From NCBI GenBank assembly GCA_016292745.1, contig JAEDFO010000074.1, positions 1 through 9,547 on the forward strand: a stretch of 9,547 nucleotides of DNA, in the 5' to 3' direction. This document shows, in pieces, positions 1 to 7,148 of the stretch. This DNA is from Muribaculaceae bacterium (GTDB lineage Bacteria > Bacteroidota > Bacteroidia > Bacteroidales > Muribaculaceae). The stretch's first letter is position 1. Every line of letters begins with the position of its first letter. The notes under the pieces were generated by a model. It searched no databases. It had not been told where the DNA came from and worked only from the letters and a program-made list of their open reading frames with translations. Made by a program: the position numbers and the translations under genes.

Positions 1-37
1 GTATCGTAACCCCGACGGAACCATCCAGTACGGTTAA
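1..37 (+). CDS. C-terminal end of an unidentified plus-strand protein (partial)
   Basis: An open frame enters from the left edge and ends YRNPDGTIQYG at a TAA codon at 35-37. Only 11 residues are visible, so the product cannot be named. The frame is credible because it is followed within about 35 nt by a strong hairpin (72-107) of the kind expected between two convergent genes, and the next gene, clpB, faces it. It could still be a chance open frame. Confidence 0.45.
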   Translation, partial: YRNPDGTIQYG

Positions 38-71
38 CACTCAGCAAATTTCTTCTTACCATTATTATAAG

Positions 72-107
72 AAATGCGCGGCAATCGTAATTGACTGTCG
101 CGCATTT
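72..107. terminator. Bidirectional intrinsic terminator between convergent genes
   Basis: AAATGCGCG at 72-80 pairs perfectly with CGCGCATTT at 99-107. Three more pairs, one a G-T wobble, extend the stem to 81-83/96-98. The arms carry A and T at their outer ends and the flanks are AT-rich on both sides (61-71 and 108-122), so the hairpin could act in either direction. It lies between the end of the left-edge gene and the clpB stop codon, where a shared terminator would be expected. Confidence 0.8.
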
Positions 108-130
108 GCATAATATATTACAACTAAACA

Positions 131-2722
131 TTAATTGCGGAATACGAGTTTGTCGGCATCCACATCGATAACAATCGGGCGCTCGCGGTTGACCTTCTGG
201 GCAAGGATATCCTTTGAAAGTTCGTTAAGCACAAGGCGCTGGATTACTCGCTTAACCGGACGTGCGCCAAACTCGGGGTCGTAGCCCACGCGTCCGAGGT
301 AGGCAATGGCAGCCGGAGTAGCCGACAACTCAATGCCGTTTGAGGCCAAGGCCTTCTTTACCGAGCCTATCTGCAGTTCTACAATCTGCGATATCTCCTG
401 CTCGCTCAATGGGGTGAACATGATTATCTCATCGATACGGTTGAGGAATTCCGGGCGAATCTGCTGCTTGAGCATTTCGAGCACATCGCGACGGGTGGAT
501 TCAAGCACCTCATCCTTATTATCGGTGGTAAGGTGTTCCATGCGTTCGCGTATGAGCTGCGACCCCATGTTCGACGTCATGATGATAATGGTGTTCTTGA
601 AGTTCACCGTACGGCCCTTGTTGTCGGTCAGACGACCGTCGTCGAGCACCTGCAACAGGATGTTGAACACATCGGGGTGAGCCTTCTCAATTTCATCGAA
701 GAGCACCACCGAATAAGGCTTGCGGCGCACAGCCTCGGTGAGCTGACCACCCTCTTCGTAGCCAACATATCCCGGCGGCGGGCCGATGAGGCGTGTCACA
801 GAGAATTTCTCCTGATACTCGCTCATGTCGATACGCGTCATCATATTCTCATCGTCGAAGAGATATTCGGCAAGTGCCTTGGCAAGTTCGGTTTTACCCA
901 CACCGGTGGTTCCGAGGAAAATGAACGAACCGATAGGACGGCGCGGGTCGTTAAGACCGGCACGGCTACGGCGCACAGCATCGGCAATGGCATGGATTGC
1001 ATCCTCCTGGCCTACCACACGCTTGTGGAGTTCCGATTCCAGATTCAGGAGCTTGTCCTTTTCGCTTTGCACCATCTTCATCACCGGTATACCAGTCCAG
1101 CGAGATACCACACCTGCAATATCGTCGGCATCGACCTCCTCTTTCACCAATGCCTTGTCGCCTTGCATGGCCTTGAGCTGCTCCTGGATGCGGGCATTTT
1201 CGTCCTGCTTGTTCTTGATGCTCGAATAGCGAATCTCGGCCACCTTGGCATAGTCGCCCTGACGTTCGGCACGTTCAGCCTCGAAGTTAAGGTGCTCGAT
1301 ATCGATTTTGTTCTGCTGAATCTTGTTGATAAGGTCCTTTTCGGCCCTCCATTTTGCCGAATACTGCTTTTCCTCCTCGTGGAGGTCGGCAAGTTCCTTG
1401 TCTATGAGCTTCACCTTCTCGTCGTCGCCCTCACGCTTTATTGCCTCGCGCTCAATCTGCAGCTGTGCAATCTTGCGAGTGACATCGTCGAGCACCTGAG
1501 GCACCGAATCGATTTCCAGACGGAGTTTAGAGGCGGCCTCATCGATAAGGTCGATAGCTTTGTCGGGGAGAAAACGGTCGGTGATGTAGCGTTCCGACAG
1601 TTGAACAGCAGCCACAACGGCTTCGTCTTTGATACGTACCTTATGGTGATTCTCGTAGCGTTCCTTCAAGCCTCTCAGAATGGCAATGGCACTCAATTCG
1701 TCAGGCTCGTCAACCATCACTTTCTGGAATCGGCGTTCCAAAGCCTTATCTTTCTCGAAATACTTCTGATACTCGTCGAGGGTTGTGGCACCTATGGCAC
1801 GCAATTCACCACGAGCCAATGCCGGCTTGAGGATGTTTGCTGCATCCATAGCGCCCTCTCCCTTTCCGGCGCCCACCAGGGTGTGGATTTCATCGATGAA
1901 CAGGATAATCTCGCCTTCGGCCTTGATTACCTCGTTGACCACCGATTTCAATCGTTCCTCAAACTCACCTTTATACTTGGCACCAGCCACAAGCGCGCCC
2001 ATATCGAGCGAATACACCTGTTTGCTCTTCAGGTTCTCAGGCACATCACCGCGCACGATACGCTGGGCAAGTCCCTCGGCAATTGCAGTCTTACCTACAC
2101 CCGGCTCACCGATAAGCATAGGGTTGTTCTTTGTGCGCCGGCTAAGAATCTGGAGCACACGACGAATCTCCTCGTCACGGCCTATTACCGGGTCGAGCTT
2201 GCCTTGGCGGCTGCGCTCGTTAAGGTTGATTGAATATTTGCTGAGAGCCTGATATGTGTCCTCGGCACCTTGATTGTCAACCTTTTGCCCCTTACGGAGC
2301 TCGTTGATAGCACTCTGCAGACCGTTTTCGCTCACCCCAGCATTCTTGAGCACTGCCGAGGCACTGTTGCGCGACTGGAGTATACCCATCAGCATAGCCT
2401 CGACCGAAATATACTCATCACCCTGCTTGTTTGAATACTCGATAGCCTTCTGCAAGGCTTCGTTCGATTCACGGCTCAAATATGGCTCGCCGGCACCCTG
2501 AACCTTTGGAAGCATCTGAAGTTCACGGTCAATGTCGATTGCCATCGAGCGATAGTTCACAGCCAGTTTCTGGAATATGAACTTCGTCACCGACTCGCTG
2601 TCGTCGGTCATCGCCTTAAGCAAGTGCACCGGCTCGATGGCCTGATGGCCACTGCTCTGGCATATCTGCACTGCCTTCTGAACTACTTCCTGCGATTTGA
2701 TTGTAAAGTTGTTAAAATTCAT
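131..2722 (-). CDS. clpB: ATP-dependent chaperone ClpB (Hsp100 disaggregase)
   Basis: ClpB is a cytoplasmic hexameric AAA+ chaperone that threads aggregated proteins through its pore and refolds them together with DnaK/DnaJ/GrpE. The 863 residues match the family's usual length. Visible parts in order are the Clp N-domain (about 1-145); AAA1 with Walker A GEPGVGKT (205-212), pore-loop Tyr in AKYKG (248-252), Walker B ILFIDE (273-278) and arginine fingers R330/R331; a charged coiled-coil middle domain (about 400-525); and AAA2 with Walker A GTTGVGKT (604-611), pore loop GYVGYEEGG (651-659), Walker B VVLFDE (672-677) and sensor-2 GARPVKR (819-825). The middle domain separates ClpB from ClpA, ClpC and ClpX, and there is no IGF/IGL ClpP-docking loop. 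The start MNFNNFTIKSQE is typical for Bacteroidetes ClpB. The leader is purine-rich, but its AAGGA (2737-2741) lies 14 nt from the ATG, too far for a normal Shine-Dalgarno. I see no CIRCE element upstream. The gene is intact. Confidence 0.98.
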   Translation of the reverse strand: MNFNNFTIKSQEVVQKAVQICQSSGHQAIEPVHLLKAMTDDSESVTKFIFQKLAVNYRSMAIDIDRELQMLPKVQGAGEPYLSRESNEALQKAIEYSNKQGDEYISVEAMLMGILQSRNSASAVLKNAGVSENGLQSAINELRKGQKVDNQGAEDTYQALSKYSINLNERSRQGKLDPVIGRDEEIRRVLQILSRRTKNNPMLIGEPGVGKTAIAEGLAQRIVRGDVPENLKSKQVYSLDMGALVAGAKYKGEFEERLKSVVNEVIKAEGEIILFIDEIHTLVGAGKGEGAMDAANILKPALARGELRAIGATTLDEYQKYFEKDKALERRFQKVMVDEPDELSAIAILRGLKERYENHHKVRIKDEAVVAAVQLSERYITDRFLPDKAIDLIDEAASKLRLEIDSVPQVLDDVTRKIAQLQIEREAIKREGDDEKVKLIDKELADLHEEEKQYSAKWRAEKDLINKIQQNKIDIEHLNFEAERAERQGDYAKVAEIRYSSIKNKQDENARIQEQLKAMQGDKALVKEEVDADDIAGVVSRWTGIPVMKMVQSEKDKLLNLESELHKRVVGQEDAIHAIADAVRRSRAGLNDPRRPIGSFIFLGTTGVGKTELAKALAEYLFDDENMMTRIDMSEYQEKFSVTRLIGPPPGYVGYEEGGQLTEAVRRKPYSVVLFDEIEKAHPDVFNILLQVLDDGRLTDNKGRTVNFKNTIIIMTSNMGSQLIRERMEHLTTDNKDEVLESTRRDVLEMLKQQIRPEFLNRIDEIIMFTPLSEQEISQIVELQIGSVKKALASNGIELSATPAAIAYLGRVGYDPEFGARPVKRVIQRLVLNELSKDILAQKVNRERPIVIDVDADKLVFRN

Positions 2723-2758
2723 AGTTATTCTGTTTTTCCTTTCTTTTCTTCATATTTT

Positions 2759-2890
2759 TCATTGTTCCACCGCCCGTAAGGCTGTGGACTTCGCCCTGTA
2801 TATGCAACAAAATATGTTCCGAGTTTGTTTTTCGGACAGAATGGCATATTCCTGTGTCATTTCCCTTGCCATGGTACAGATATTAATCAT
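2759..2890 (-). CDS. Possible small ORF in the clpB leader (43 aa)
   Basis: On the minus strand an open frame reads MINICTMAREMTQEYAILS and continues to a TGA at 2759-2761, ending 36 nt before the clpB ATG. A TTG start at 2920 would lengthen it to 53 residues; internal ATGs at 2872 and 2860 are also possible. The product has no signal peptide, no membrane segment and no domain I recognise. Its composition looks protein-like, with mixed charged and hydrophobic residues and two adjacent Cys. It could be a leader peptide, a small independent gene or chance. It is in the same direction as clpB and would be transcribed with it. Confidence 0.2.
   Translation of the reverse strand: MINICTMAREMTQEYAILSEKQTRNIFCCIYRAKSTALRAVEQ
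2767..2787 (-). promoter_or_regulatory. Hairpin in the clpB 5' leader
   Basis: CCACCGCC at 2767-2774 and GGCTGTGG at 2780-2787 pair over eight positions with one internal mismatch, around a 5-nt loop. It is GC-rich in an AT-rich leader and lies about 45 nt before the clpB start. No T-run follows it on either strand, so a terminator is unlikely. A leader structure affecting clpB translation or mRNA stability is possible but unproven. Confidence 0.25.
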
Positions 2891-2934
2891 TACGACATCG
2901 GTACTGCCGCATTTCTCCAATTTTAGTTAACGCA

Positions 2935-2966
2935 TTTTGTTATGTGCCATCCAAGCACTAATTTTG
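2935..2966 (+). promoter_or_regulatory. Bacteroidetes-type primary promoter for rsfS-ftsH
   Basis: TTTTG at 2935-2939 (-33 box) is followed by 19 nt and then TAATTTTG at 2959-2966, an exact match to the -7 consensus TAnnTTTG; the next base is C, which is also favoured. The expected start is around 2970-2974, giving an rsfS leader of about 70 nt. The match to sequence, spacing and position is the best in this intergenic region. Confidence 0.65.
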
Positions 2967-2995
2967 CAAGTTAGATACTATTGCCAAGCACAAAA
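2967..2995 (-). promoter_or_regulatory. Weak back-to-back minus-strand promoter candidate for clpB
   Basis: Read on the minus strand, TTTTG (2995-2991) is followed by 17 nt and TAACTTG (2973-2967), which lacks one T of TAnnTTTG. Box and spacing are both slightly short, so this is a weak match. It directly abuts the rsfS -7 box (2959-2966), making the pair nearly symmetric. If used, clpB would have a leader of roughly 235 nt containing the small ORF and the hairpin. No better clpB promoter was seen in 2723-3044. Confidence 0.25.
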
Positions 2996-3006
2996 TGGCA
3001 TAGTAT
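2975..3006 (+). repeat. Imperfect inverted repeat at the 5' end of the rsfS leader
   Basis: ATACTATTGCCA at 2975-2986 pairs with TGGCATAGTAT at 2996-3006. Eleven base pairs form if one T (2981 or 2982) is bulged, around a 9-nt A-rich loop. It begins within a few bases of the start predicted from the 2935-2966 promoter, so the rsfS-ftsH mRNA would open with this stem. It could be a 5' stabilising stem, a regulator-binding site just downstream of the promoter, or both. No T-run follows, so a terminator is unlikely. Confidence 0.5.
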
Positions 3007-3044
3007 TTGTTATTCTCAAAAGAGTTCAAAATAAATAATTGTAA

Positions 3045-3413
3045 ATGACAGTAACAGACAACGATTCACAATTAATCCAAACCATCATCGAAGGAATCCA
3101 GGAGAAGAAGGGCACCGGCATCACTCACGTCGACCTTCACAAGCTCAACGTATCGTCGGCACAGGACTTTATAATCTGCACCGGCAAGTCAACGTCGCAG
3201 GTATCGGCCATTGCCGACAGCGTGAGGGAATACGTGCATGAGCATTACGGTACAAAGCCATTCAACTACGACGGCTACCAGAACTCACAATGGATTGTAA
3301 TCGATTATGGCAACGTGTTTGTGCACATTTTCCTGCCCGAATCGCGCGAATACTACAATCTTGAAGGCCTCTGGAACGATGCCGAGATTAAGCAGATACC
3401 CGACTTAGATTAA
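3045..3413 (+). CDS. rsfS: Ribosomal silencing factor RsfS (Iojap/YbeB family)
   Basis: RsfS binds protein uL14 on the 50S subunit and blocks joining with the 30S, lowering translation in starvation or stationary phase. The 122 residues span the family length and its single domain. Characteristic stretches are DFIICTGKSTSQVSAIADSV (41-60), WIVIDYGNVFVHIF (83-96) and PESREYYNLEGLWNDAE (98-114), the last ending in the conserved Tyr-Leu-Glu-x-Leu-Trp region. The ATG at 3045 lies about 70 nt downstream of a well-matched promoter. The stop is 14 nt before ftsH, so the two genes are probably co-transcribed. The protein is complete and I see nothing missing. Confidence 0.95.
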   Translation: MTVTDNDSQLIQTIIEGIQEKKGTGITHVDLHKLNVSSAQDFIICTGKSTSQVSAIADSVREYVHEHYGTKPFNYDGYQNSQWIVIDYGNVFVHIFLPESREYYNLEGLWNDAEIKQIPDLD

Positions 3414-3427
3414 CACCCAATAATATA

Positions 3428-5485
3428 ATGAGCAACAATAACTCACCCAAACGTATGGGCGGATTCCGCTTCAGCATCTACTGGATGTATGCCATCATTG
3501 GCATTATCCTTATCGGTGCTGCATTTTACCAAGACAACACCGTGGTAAAAGACCTCAACAAAAAAGGTGGAGGCTGGCCTCAATTCGTGAAATACGTGGA
3601 GCAAGGTGGCATAAAGGAAATACGTGTCATCTCCAATAAGAACATAGTAAGAGCCGAAGTATCCGACACTCTGGCCAAGAAAATATTCAGCAAACAGGAA
3701 TACAAGGCAGGAGGTTCACAGAAACCGCTTGTTGAGGTAGGTGTGGCATCGGCCGAATCGGTCCGTGCTGCCGCCGAGGCTTGGAGCCAGAACGGGATAT
3801 ACACCGGCCCAATCATCTACGAAGAAGAGAACGACTACTGGAACGGTTTCTGGGCATTCGCCCCCATTATCTTGATTATAGTGTTCTGGCTGTTTATGAT
3901 GCGCCGTATGTCGGGCGGCGGCAGCGGCAGTGGCGGCGTGTTCAGCGTAGGCAAAGCCAAAGCACAGCTATTCGACAAGGATGGTGCCAACAGGGTTACA
4001 TTCCAAGACGTTGCCGGATTGTCGGAGGCCAAGACTGAAGTGGCTGAGATAGTGCAATTTCTCAAAGACCCTAAAAGCTACACCGAACTGGGCGGACGCA
4101 TCCCGAAAGGTGCTCTGCTGGTTGGACCTCCGGGAACAGGTAAGACTCTGCTCGCCAAGGCTGTTGCCGGCGAGGCCGATGTGCCGTTCTTCTCACTTTC
4201 AGGCTCCGACTTCGTGGAGATGTTCGTGGGTGTGGGAGCAAGCCGTGTGCGCGACCTGTTCCGTCAGGCAAAGGAGAAAGCACCTTGCATTGTATTTATC
4301 GATGAAATTGACGCCGTGGGTCGTGCTCGTGGACGAAACCCAAACATGGGCTCGAACGACGAGCGCGAGAACACTCTCAACCAGCTACTTACCGAAATGG
4401 ATGGCTTCGGGGCAAACAGCGGCGTAATAATCCTCGCTGCTACCAACCGCGCCGACATTCTTGACAAAGCATTACTGCGCGCCGGACGTTTCGACCGCCA
4501 GATTTATGTTGAGCTACCAGAACTTAACGACCGCAAGGAAATATTCAAGGTCCACCTGAAGAACGTGAAAACCGACGACACCGTCGACATAGACCTCCTT
4601 GCTCGCCAGACACCGGGGTTCTCAGGCGCCGACATTGCTAATGTGTGCAACGAGGCCGCACTGATTGCCGCACGTCACCGCAAGGCTGCCGTGCAAAAAG
4701 AGGATTTCATGAGTGCTGTCGACCGCATTATCGGCGGTCTTGAGAAACGCTCAAAGATAACCACCGAAGACGAGCGTCGCTCAATAGCAATCCACGAAGC
4801 CGGCCATGCCACCATAAGCTGGCATCTGCAATATGCCAATCCGCTGGTCAAGGTTACCATCGTTCCACGCGGAAAAGCCCTCGGCGCTGCATGGTATCTG
4901 CCCGAAGAACGACAAATCACCACTTCGCAGGCCATGCTCGACGAAATATGTGCCACATTGGGTGGACGTGCTGCCGAAGAGGTGTTCCTCGGACGCATCT
5001 CAACAGGCGCCGCCAACGATCTGGAACGAGTAACCAAGAGCGCTTACGCCATGGTTGTATACTACGGTATGAGCGACAAGATGCCTAATATCTCATATTA
5101 CGACTCTACCGGACAGGATTATGGATTCACCAAACCTTACGGCGAAGAACGTGCAGCCATCATCGACAAGGAAGTGAGCCGAATTGTCAGCGAACAATAC
5201 GAGCGCGCAAAGGAACTGCTCCGCAAGCATGCTGAAGGCCACAACCAGCTCACCGAGGTGCTTCTGAGCCGCGAAGTTATTTACACCGAAGATGTAGAAC
5301 GCATTTTCGGCAAACGCCAATGGGAATCGCGCACCGACGAGATTCTTCGCCTCAACGAGGAAGCCCGCAGAAAAGAATCTGAGAATTCAGATGAACCGAA
5401 ATCGGAATCCGACAGCCAGAATGCCGCGGCCGACGACTCCACAAGCATCTCTACTCCTCCCGAGATTCCTGCCGATTGCAAGTAA
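3428..5485 (+). CDS. ftsH: ATP-dependent zinc metalloprotease FtsH
   Basis: FtsH is a membrane-anchored hexameric AAA+ protease that extracts and degrades misfolded membrane proteins and selected soluble regulators. Two membrane segments (about 17-34 and 143-158) flank an extracytoplasmic domain. A glycine-rich linker (162-170) leads into the AAA domain, which has Walker A GPPGTGKT (233-240), pore motif FVG (266-268), Walker B IVFIDE (288-293) and second-region-of-homology arginines R354/R357. The M41 protease domain has the zinc site HEAGH (456-460) with the likely third ligand D531 in GAANDLER. All catalytic residues are present. At 685 residues it is longer than E. coli FtsH (about 644). 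Part of the excess is a Ser/Glu/Asp-rich, probably disordered tail (about 648-685). It lies 14 nt after rsfS and ends just before a hairpin terminator, so it closes the operon. Confidence 0.98.
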   Translation: MSNNNSPKRMGGFRFSIYWMYAIIGIILIGAAFYQDNTVVKDLNKKGGGWPQFVKYVEQGGIKEIRVISNKNIVRAEVSDTLAKKIFSKQEYKAGGSQKPLVEVGVASAESVRAAAEAWSQNGIYTGPIIYEEENDYWNGFWAFAPIILIIVFWLFMMRRMSGGGSGSGGVFSVGKAKAQLFDKDGANRVTFQDVAGLSEAKTEVAEIVQFLKDPKSYTELGGRIPKGALLVGPPGTGKTLLAKAVAGEADVPFFSLSGSDFVEMFVGVGASRVRDLFRQAKEKAPCIVFIDEIDAVGRARGRNPNMGSNDERENTLNQLLTEMDGFGANSGVIILAATNRADILDKALLRAGRFDRQIYVELPELNDRKEIFKVHLKNVKTDDTVDIDLLARQTPGFSGADIANVCNEAALIAARHRKAAVQKEDFMSAVDRIIGGLEKRSKITTEDERRSIAIHEAGHATISWHLQYANPLVKVTIVPRGKALGAAWYLPEERQITTSQAMLDEICATLGGRAAEEVFLGRISTGAANDLERVTKSAYAMVVYYGMSDKMPNISYYDSTGQDYGFTKPYGEERAAIIDKEVSRIVSEQYERAKELLRKHAEGHNQLTEVLLSREVIYTEDVERIFGKRQWESRTDEILRLNEEARRKESENSDEPKSESDSQNAAADDSTSISTPPEIPADCK

Positions 5486-5502
5486 AATATCTTTATAGCA
5501 CA

Positions 5503-5539
5503 AAAGCGGATGCCTCCTCCCAAAGAGCGCATCCGCTTT
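5503..5539. terminator. Bidirectional intrinsic terminator between ftsH and the permease gene
   Basis: AAAGCGGATGC at 5503-5513 pairs perfectly with GCATCCGCTTT at 5529-5539, an 11-bp stem with a 15-nt loop. On the minus strand the stem ends in TTTTGTG, a reasonable T tract. On the plus strand it ends in TTTCATTATAT, which is weaker. It lies between the stops of two convergent genes, 18 nt after the ftsH stop and 20 nt from the permease stop, and probably serves both. Confidence 0.85.
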
Positions 5540-5559
5540 CATTATATCTTCATGGCTGA

Positions 5560-6792
5560 TTATTGTCGGCGCAGGCGGCCGCGCATCACTGCCACAGTGG
5601 CCAATGCCGACATTGCAGTCACTGCTACAGTGAGAACAAGCACTATCAGCAAATCGGAGAAACGCACCTCAACCGGATAGGCATCGATAATCAATGCCGA
5701 AGTGTCGCTGCCCAGCTTGATTACACCGAAATATTCCTGAACAAGACACAGCGCCACGCCCAGAATCATTCCCAGCAAAGTGCCGGCAAGCGATATTATC
5801 CACGTTTGAGCGGTAAACACCGACGTGATGAGACTCTTAGTACCGCCAAGAATCGAAAGGGTTGAAATGGCCTCGTCTTTCTCCACTATCAGCACCGAAA
5901 TCGAGCTGATGATGTTGAAAGCCGAGATTATCAATATGAACCCGAGTAGCAAAAACGAAATCCACTTCTCGATATTAATCATACGGAACGAAGCCTCTTG
6001 CTGCATCAACCGGTCCTTGATTTCATATCCTTCGCCCAATGCTGCAGCAATATCAGCCATAGCATCGTCAACGGCATATCCGTTGGCCACCTTCACCTCA
6101 ATAGCCGTGGCTTCGTCGGTGTAGTCGAAAAGGCTGCGAGCCACATCGATGGGCACATACACCGTAGTCATGTCGTATTCAGCCTGGTCGGTCTGGAATA
6201 CCCCCGACACAAACAATGTGTCGGCACGGAATGCATCGGCAGGCACATTTACATTAATCCGCCCCACCCTTTTCGGTGCATAAAGCTGGAAAGTAGATAC
6301 ATAGCCAGGATGAGCCTGAAAACTTATGGCTACCCCCACGCTCAGGATGGCATAATCGTAGCCGTTCTCCGATAAAAGAAACGTACCGTCTTCCTTGATT
6401 AATTTCGGCAACGATGTCATGGAATCGTAGTTGCAAGGCACACCTTTCACCGAAACCGGCATCTGACGCTCGTCGTACACCGCAAGAGCATCATCAGCCA
6501 CAACCGGCATGGCCAATGCCACCGATGGCAGTCGCATCAGCTGCCCGGCAATGCTGTCGGCCATCGATATCGTCTTCCCAACAGTAGCACTCACTTTCAC
6601 GTCGGGGTCGAGCAACGCCAGTTTGTCCTCCACAAGGCGGCTGAACCCGTTGAACACCGAAAGTACGCACACAATGGCAGCCGTGGTGACCACGATGCCA
6701 CACACAGCCACTATCGATATCAGGTTAACCGCACTGTGCGACTTCTTTGAGAAGATGTTGCGCAATGCAATCCTTGCCGAAAGAGTTTTCAT
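5560..6792 (-). CDS. ABC transporter permease, LolC/LolE-like (FtsX/MacB family)
   Basis: This is an inner-membrane subunit of a type VII ABC system, the group that includes LolCDE (moves lipoproteins from the inner membrane toward the outer membrane) and MacB. The 410 residues show the family plan: a membrane segment at about 22-47, a large periplasmic domain (about 48-275), then three segments at about 277-302, 326-352 and 379-404. The LolC/E-type features are an N-terminal SARIALRNIFSKK, the cytoplasmic loop VEKDEAISTLSILGG (303-317) and the AYPVEVRFSD region (371-380) before the last helix. Its ATG overlaps the rbfA stop by one base (TAATG), suggesting translational coupling. No LolD-like ATPase is in the window, so the substrate is not settled. 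Lipoprotein release is the best guess from sequence; another MacB-type export role is possible. Confidence 0.88.
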   Translation of the reverse strand: MKTLSARIALRNIFSKKSHSAVNLISIVAVCGIVVTTAAIVCVLSVFNGFSRLVEDKLALLDPDVKVSATVGKTISMADSIAGQLMRLPSVALAMPVVADDALAVYDERQMPVSVKGVPCNYDSMTSLPKLIKEDGTFLLSENGYDYAILSVGVAISFQAHPGYVSTFQLYAPKRVGRINVNVPADAFRADTLFVSGVFQTDQAEYDMTTVYVPIDVARSLFDYTDEATAIEVKVANGYAVDDAMADIAAALGEGYEIKDRLMQQEASFRMINIEKWISFLLLGFILIISAFNIISSISVLIVEKDEAISTLSILGGTKSLITSVFTAQTWIISLAGTLLGMILGVALCLVQEYFGVIKLGSDTSALIIDAYPVEVRFSDLLIVLVLTVAVTAMSALATVAVMRGRLRRQ

Positions 6793-7127
6793 TACTTCTT
6801 CAGTAACTCGTCGATGTGCTCAATGTAGTCGAGCGAATCGTCGACGAAGAAAGAAAGTTCAGGAGTTTTACGCAATTGATAGCGCACACGCTGAGCCAGT
6901 TCATAACGCACCGTCTTGGCGCTGGCATTGATGTTTTTCAATATCTCATCGGCCTTCTCCGACGGGAAAATGCTGAGATACACGCGTGCAATACTCAAAT
7001 CGGGCGACACTCGCACTGCGCTCACCGACACCAGCACATTGCCCATCTTGGCTGTCTGCTGGCGGAATATTTCGCTCAATTCCTTCTGAATCAAGCGTGC
7101 TATTTTCTGTTGTCTTGTCGATTCCAT
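6792..7127 (-). CDS. rbfA: 30S ribosome-binding factor RbfA
   Basis: RbfA is a small KH-fold protein that binds immature 30S subunits near the 5' end of 16S rRNA and helps late maturation, especially in the cold. The 111 residues match the family length. The N-terminal helix QQKIARLIQKELSEIF (6-21) and the stretch VSAVRVSPDLSIARVYLSIF (35-54) are typical, as is the later helix ending in RVRYQLRKTPELSFFVDDSL. The gene lies 21 nt after the methyltransferase stop and overlaps the permease start by one base, so it sits inside a minus-strand operon. In many other bacteria rbfA neighbours infB or truB; that context is absent here. The gene is complete. Confidence 0.95.
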   Translation of the reverse strand: MESTRQQKIARLIQKELSEIFRQQTAKMGNVLVSVSAVRVSPDLSIARVYLSIFPSEKADEILKNINASAKTVRYELAQRVRYQLRKTPELSFFVDDSLDYIEHIDELLKK

Positions 7128-7148
7128 AATGTTATTTCTATTTAATGA

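Noticed and set aside
533..2233. 566-codon plus-strand open frame inside clpB
   Set aside because: It lies wholly antisense to clpB, whose full set of AAA+ motifs proves the minus strand is coding. The translation is rich in His, Leu and Val with no domain, as expected of a complementary-frame shadow.
2817..2836. Short inverted repeat TCCGA / TCGGA around a T-rich spacer
   Set aside because: Only five base pairs around a 9-nt spacer, easily expected by chance, and not clearly placed at a promoter.
2697..2930. 77-codon plus-strand frame with a hydrophobic start (MIVKLLKFIVILFFLSF)
   Set aside because: It overlaps the clpB start on the opposite strand. The hydrophobic run is the complement of the A-rich purine leader of clpB, which gives Phe, Leu and Ile codons by composition. 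No promoter is placed to drive it.
2723..3044. CIRCE (HrcA) operator for clpB
   Set aside because: AGCACTAA at 2954-2961 resembles half of TTAGCACTC-N9-GAGTGCTAA, but there is no matching second half at the right spacing.
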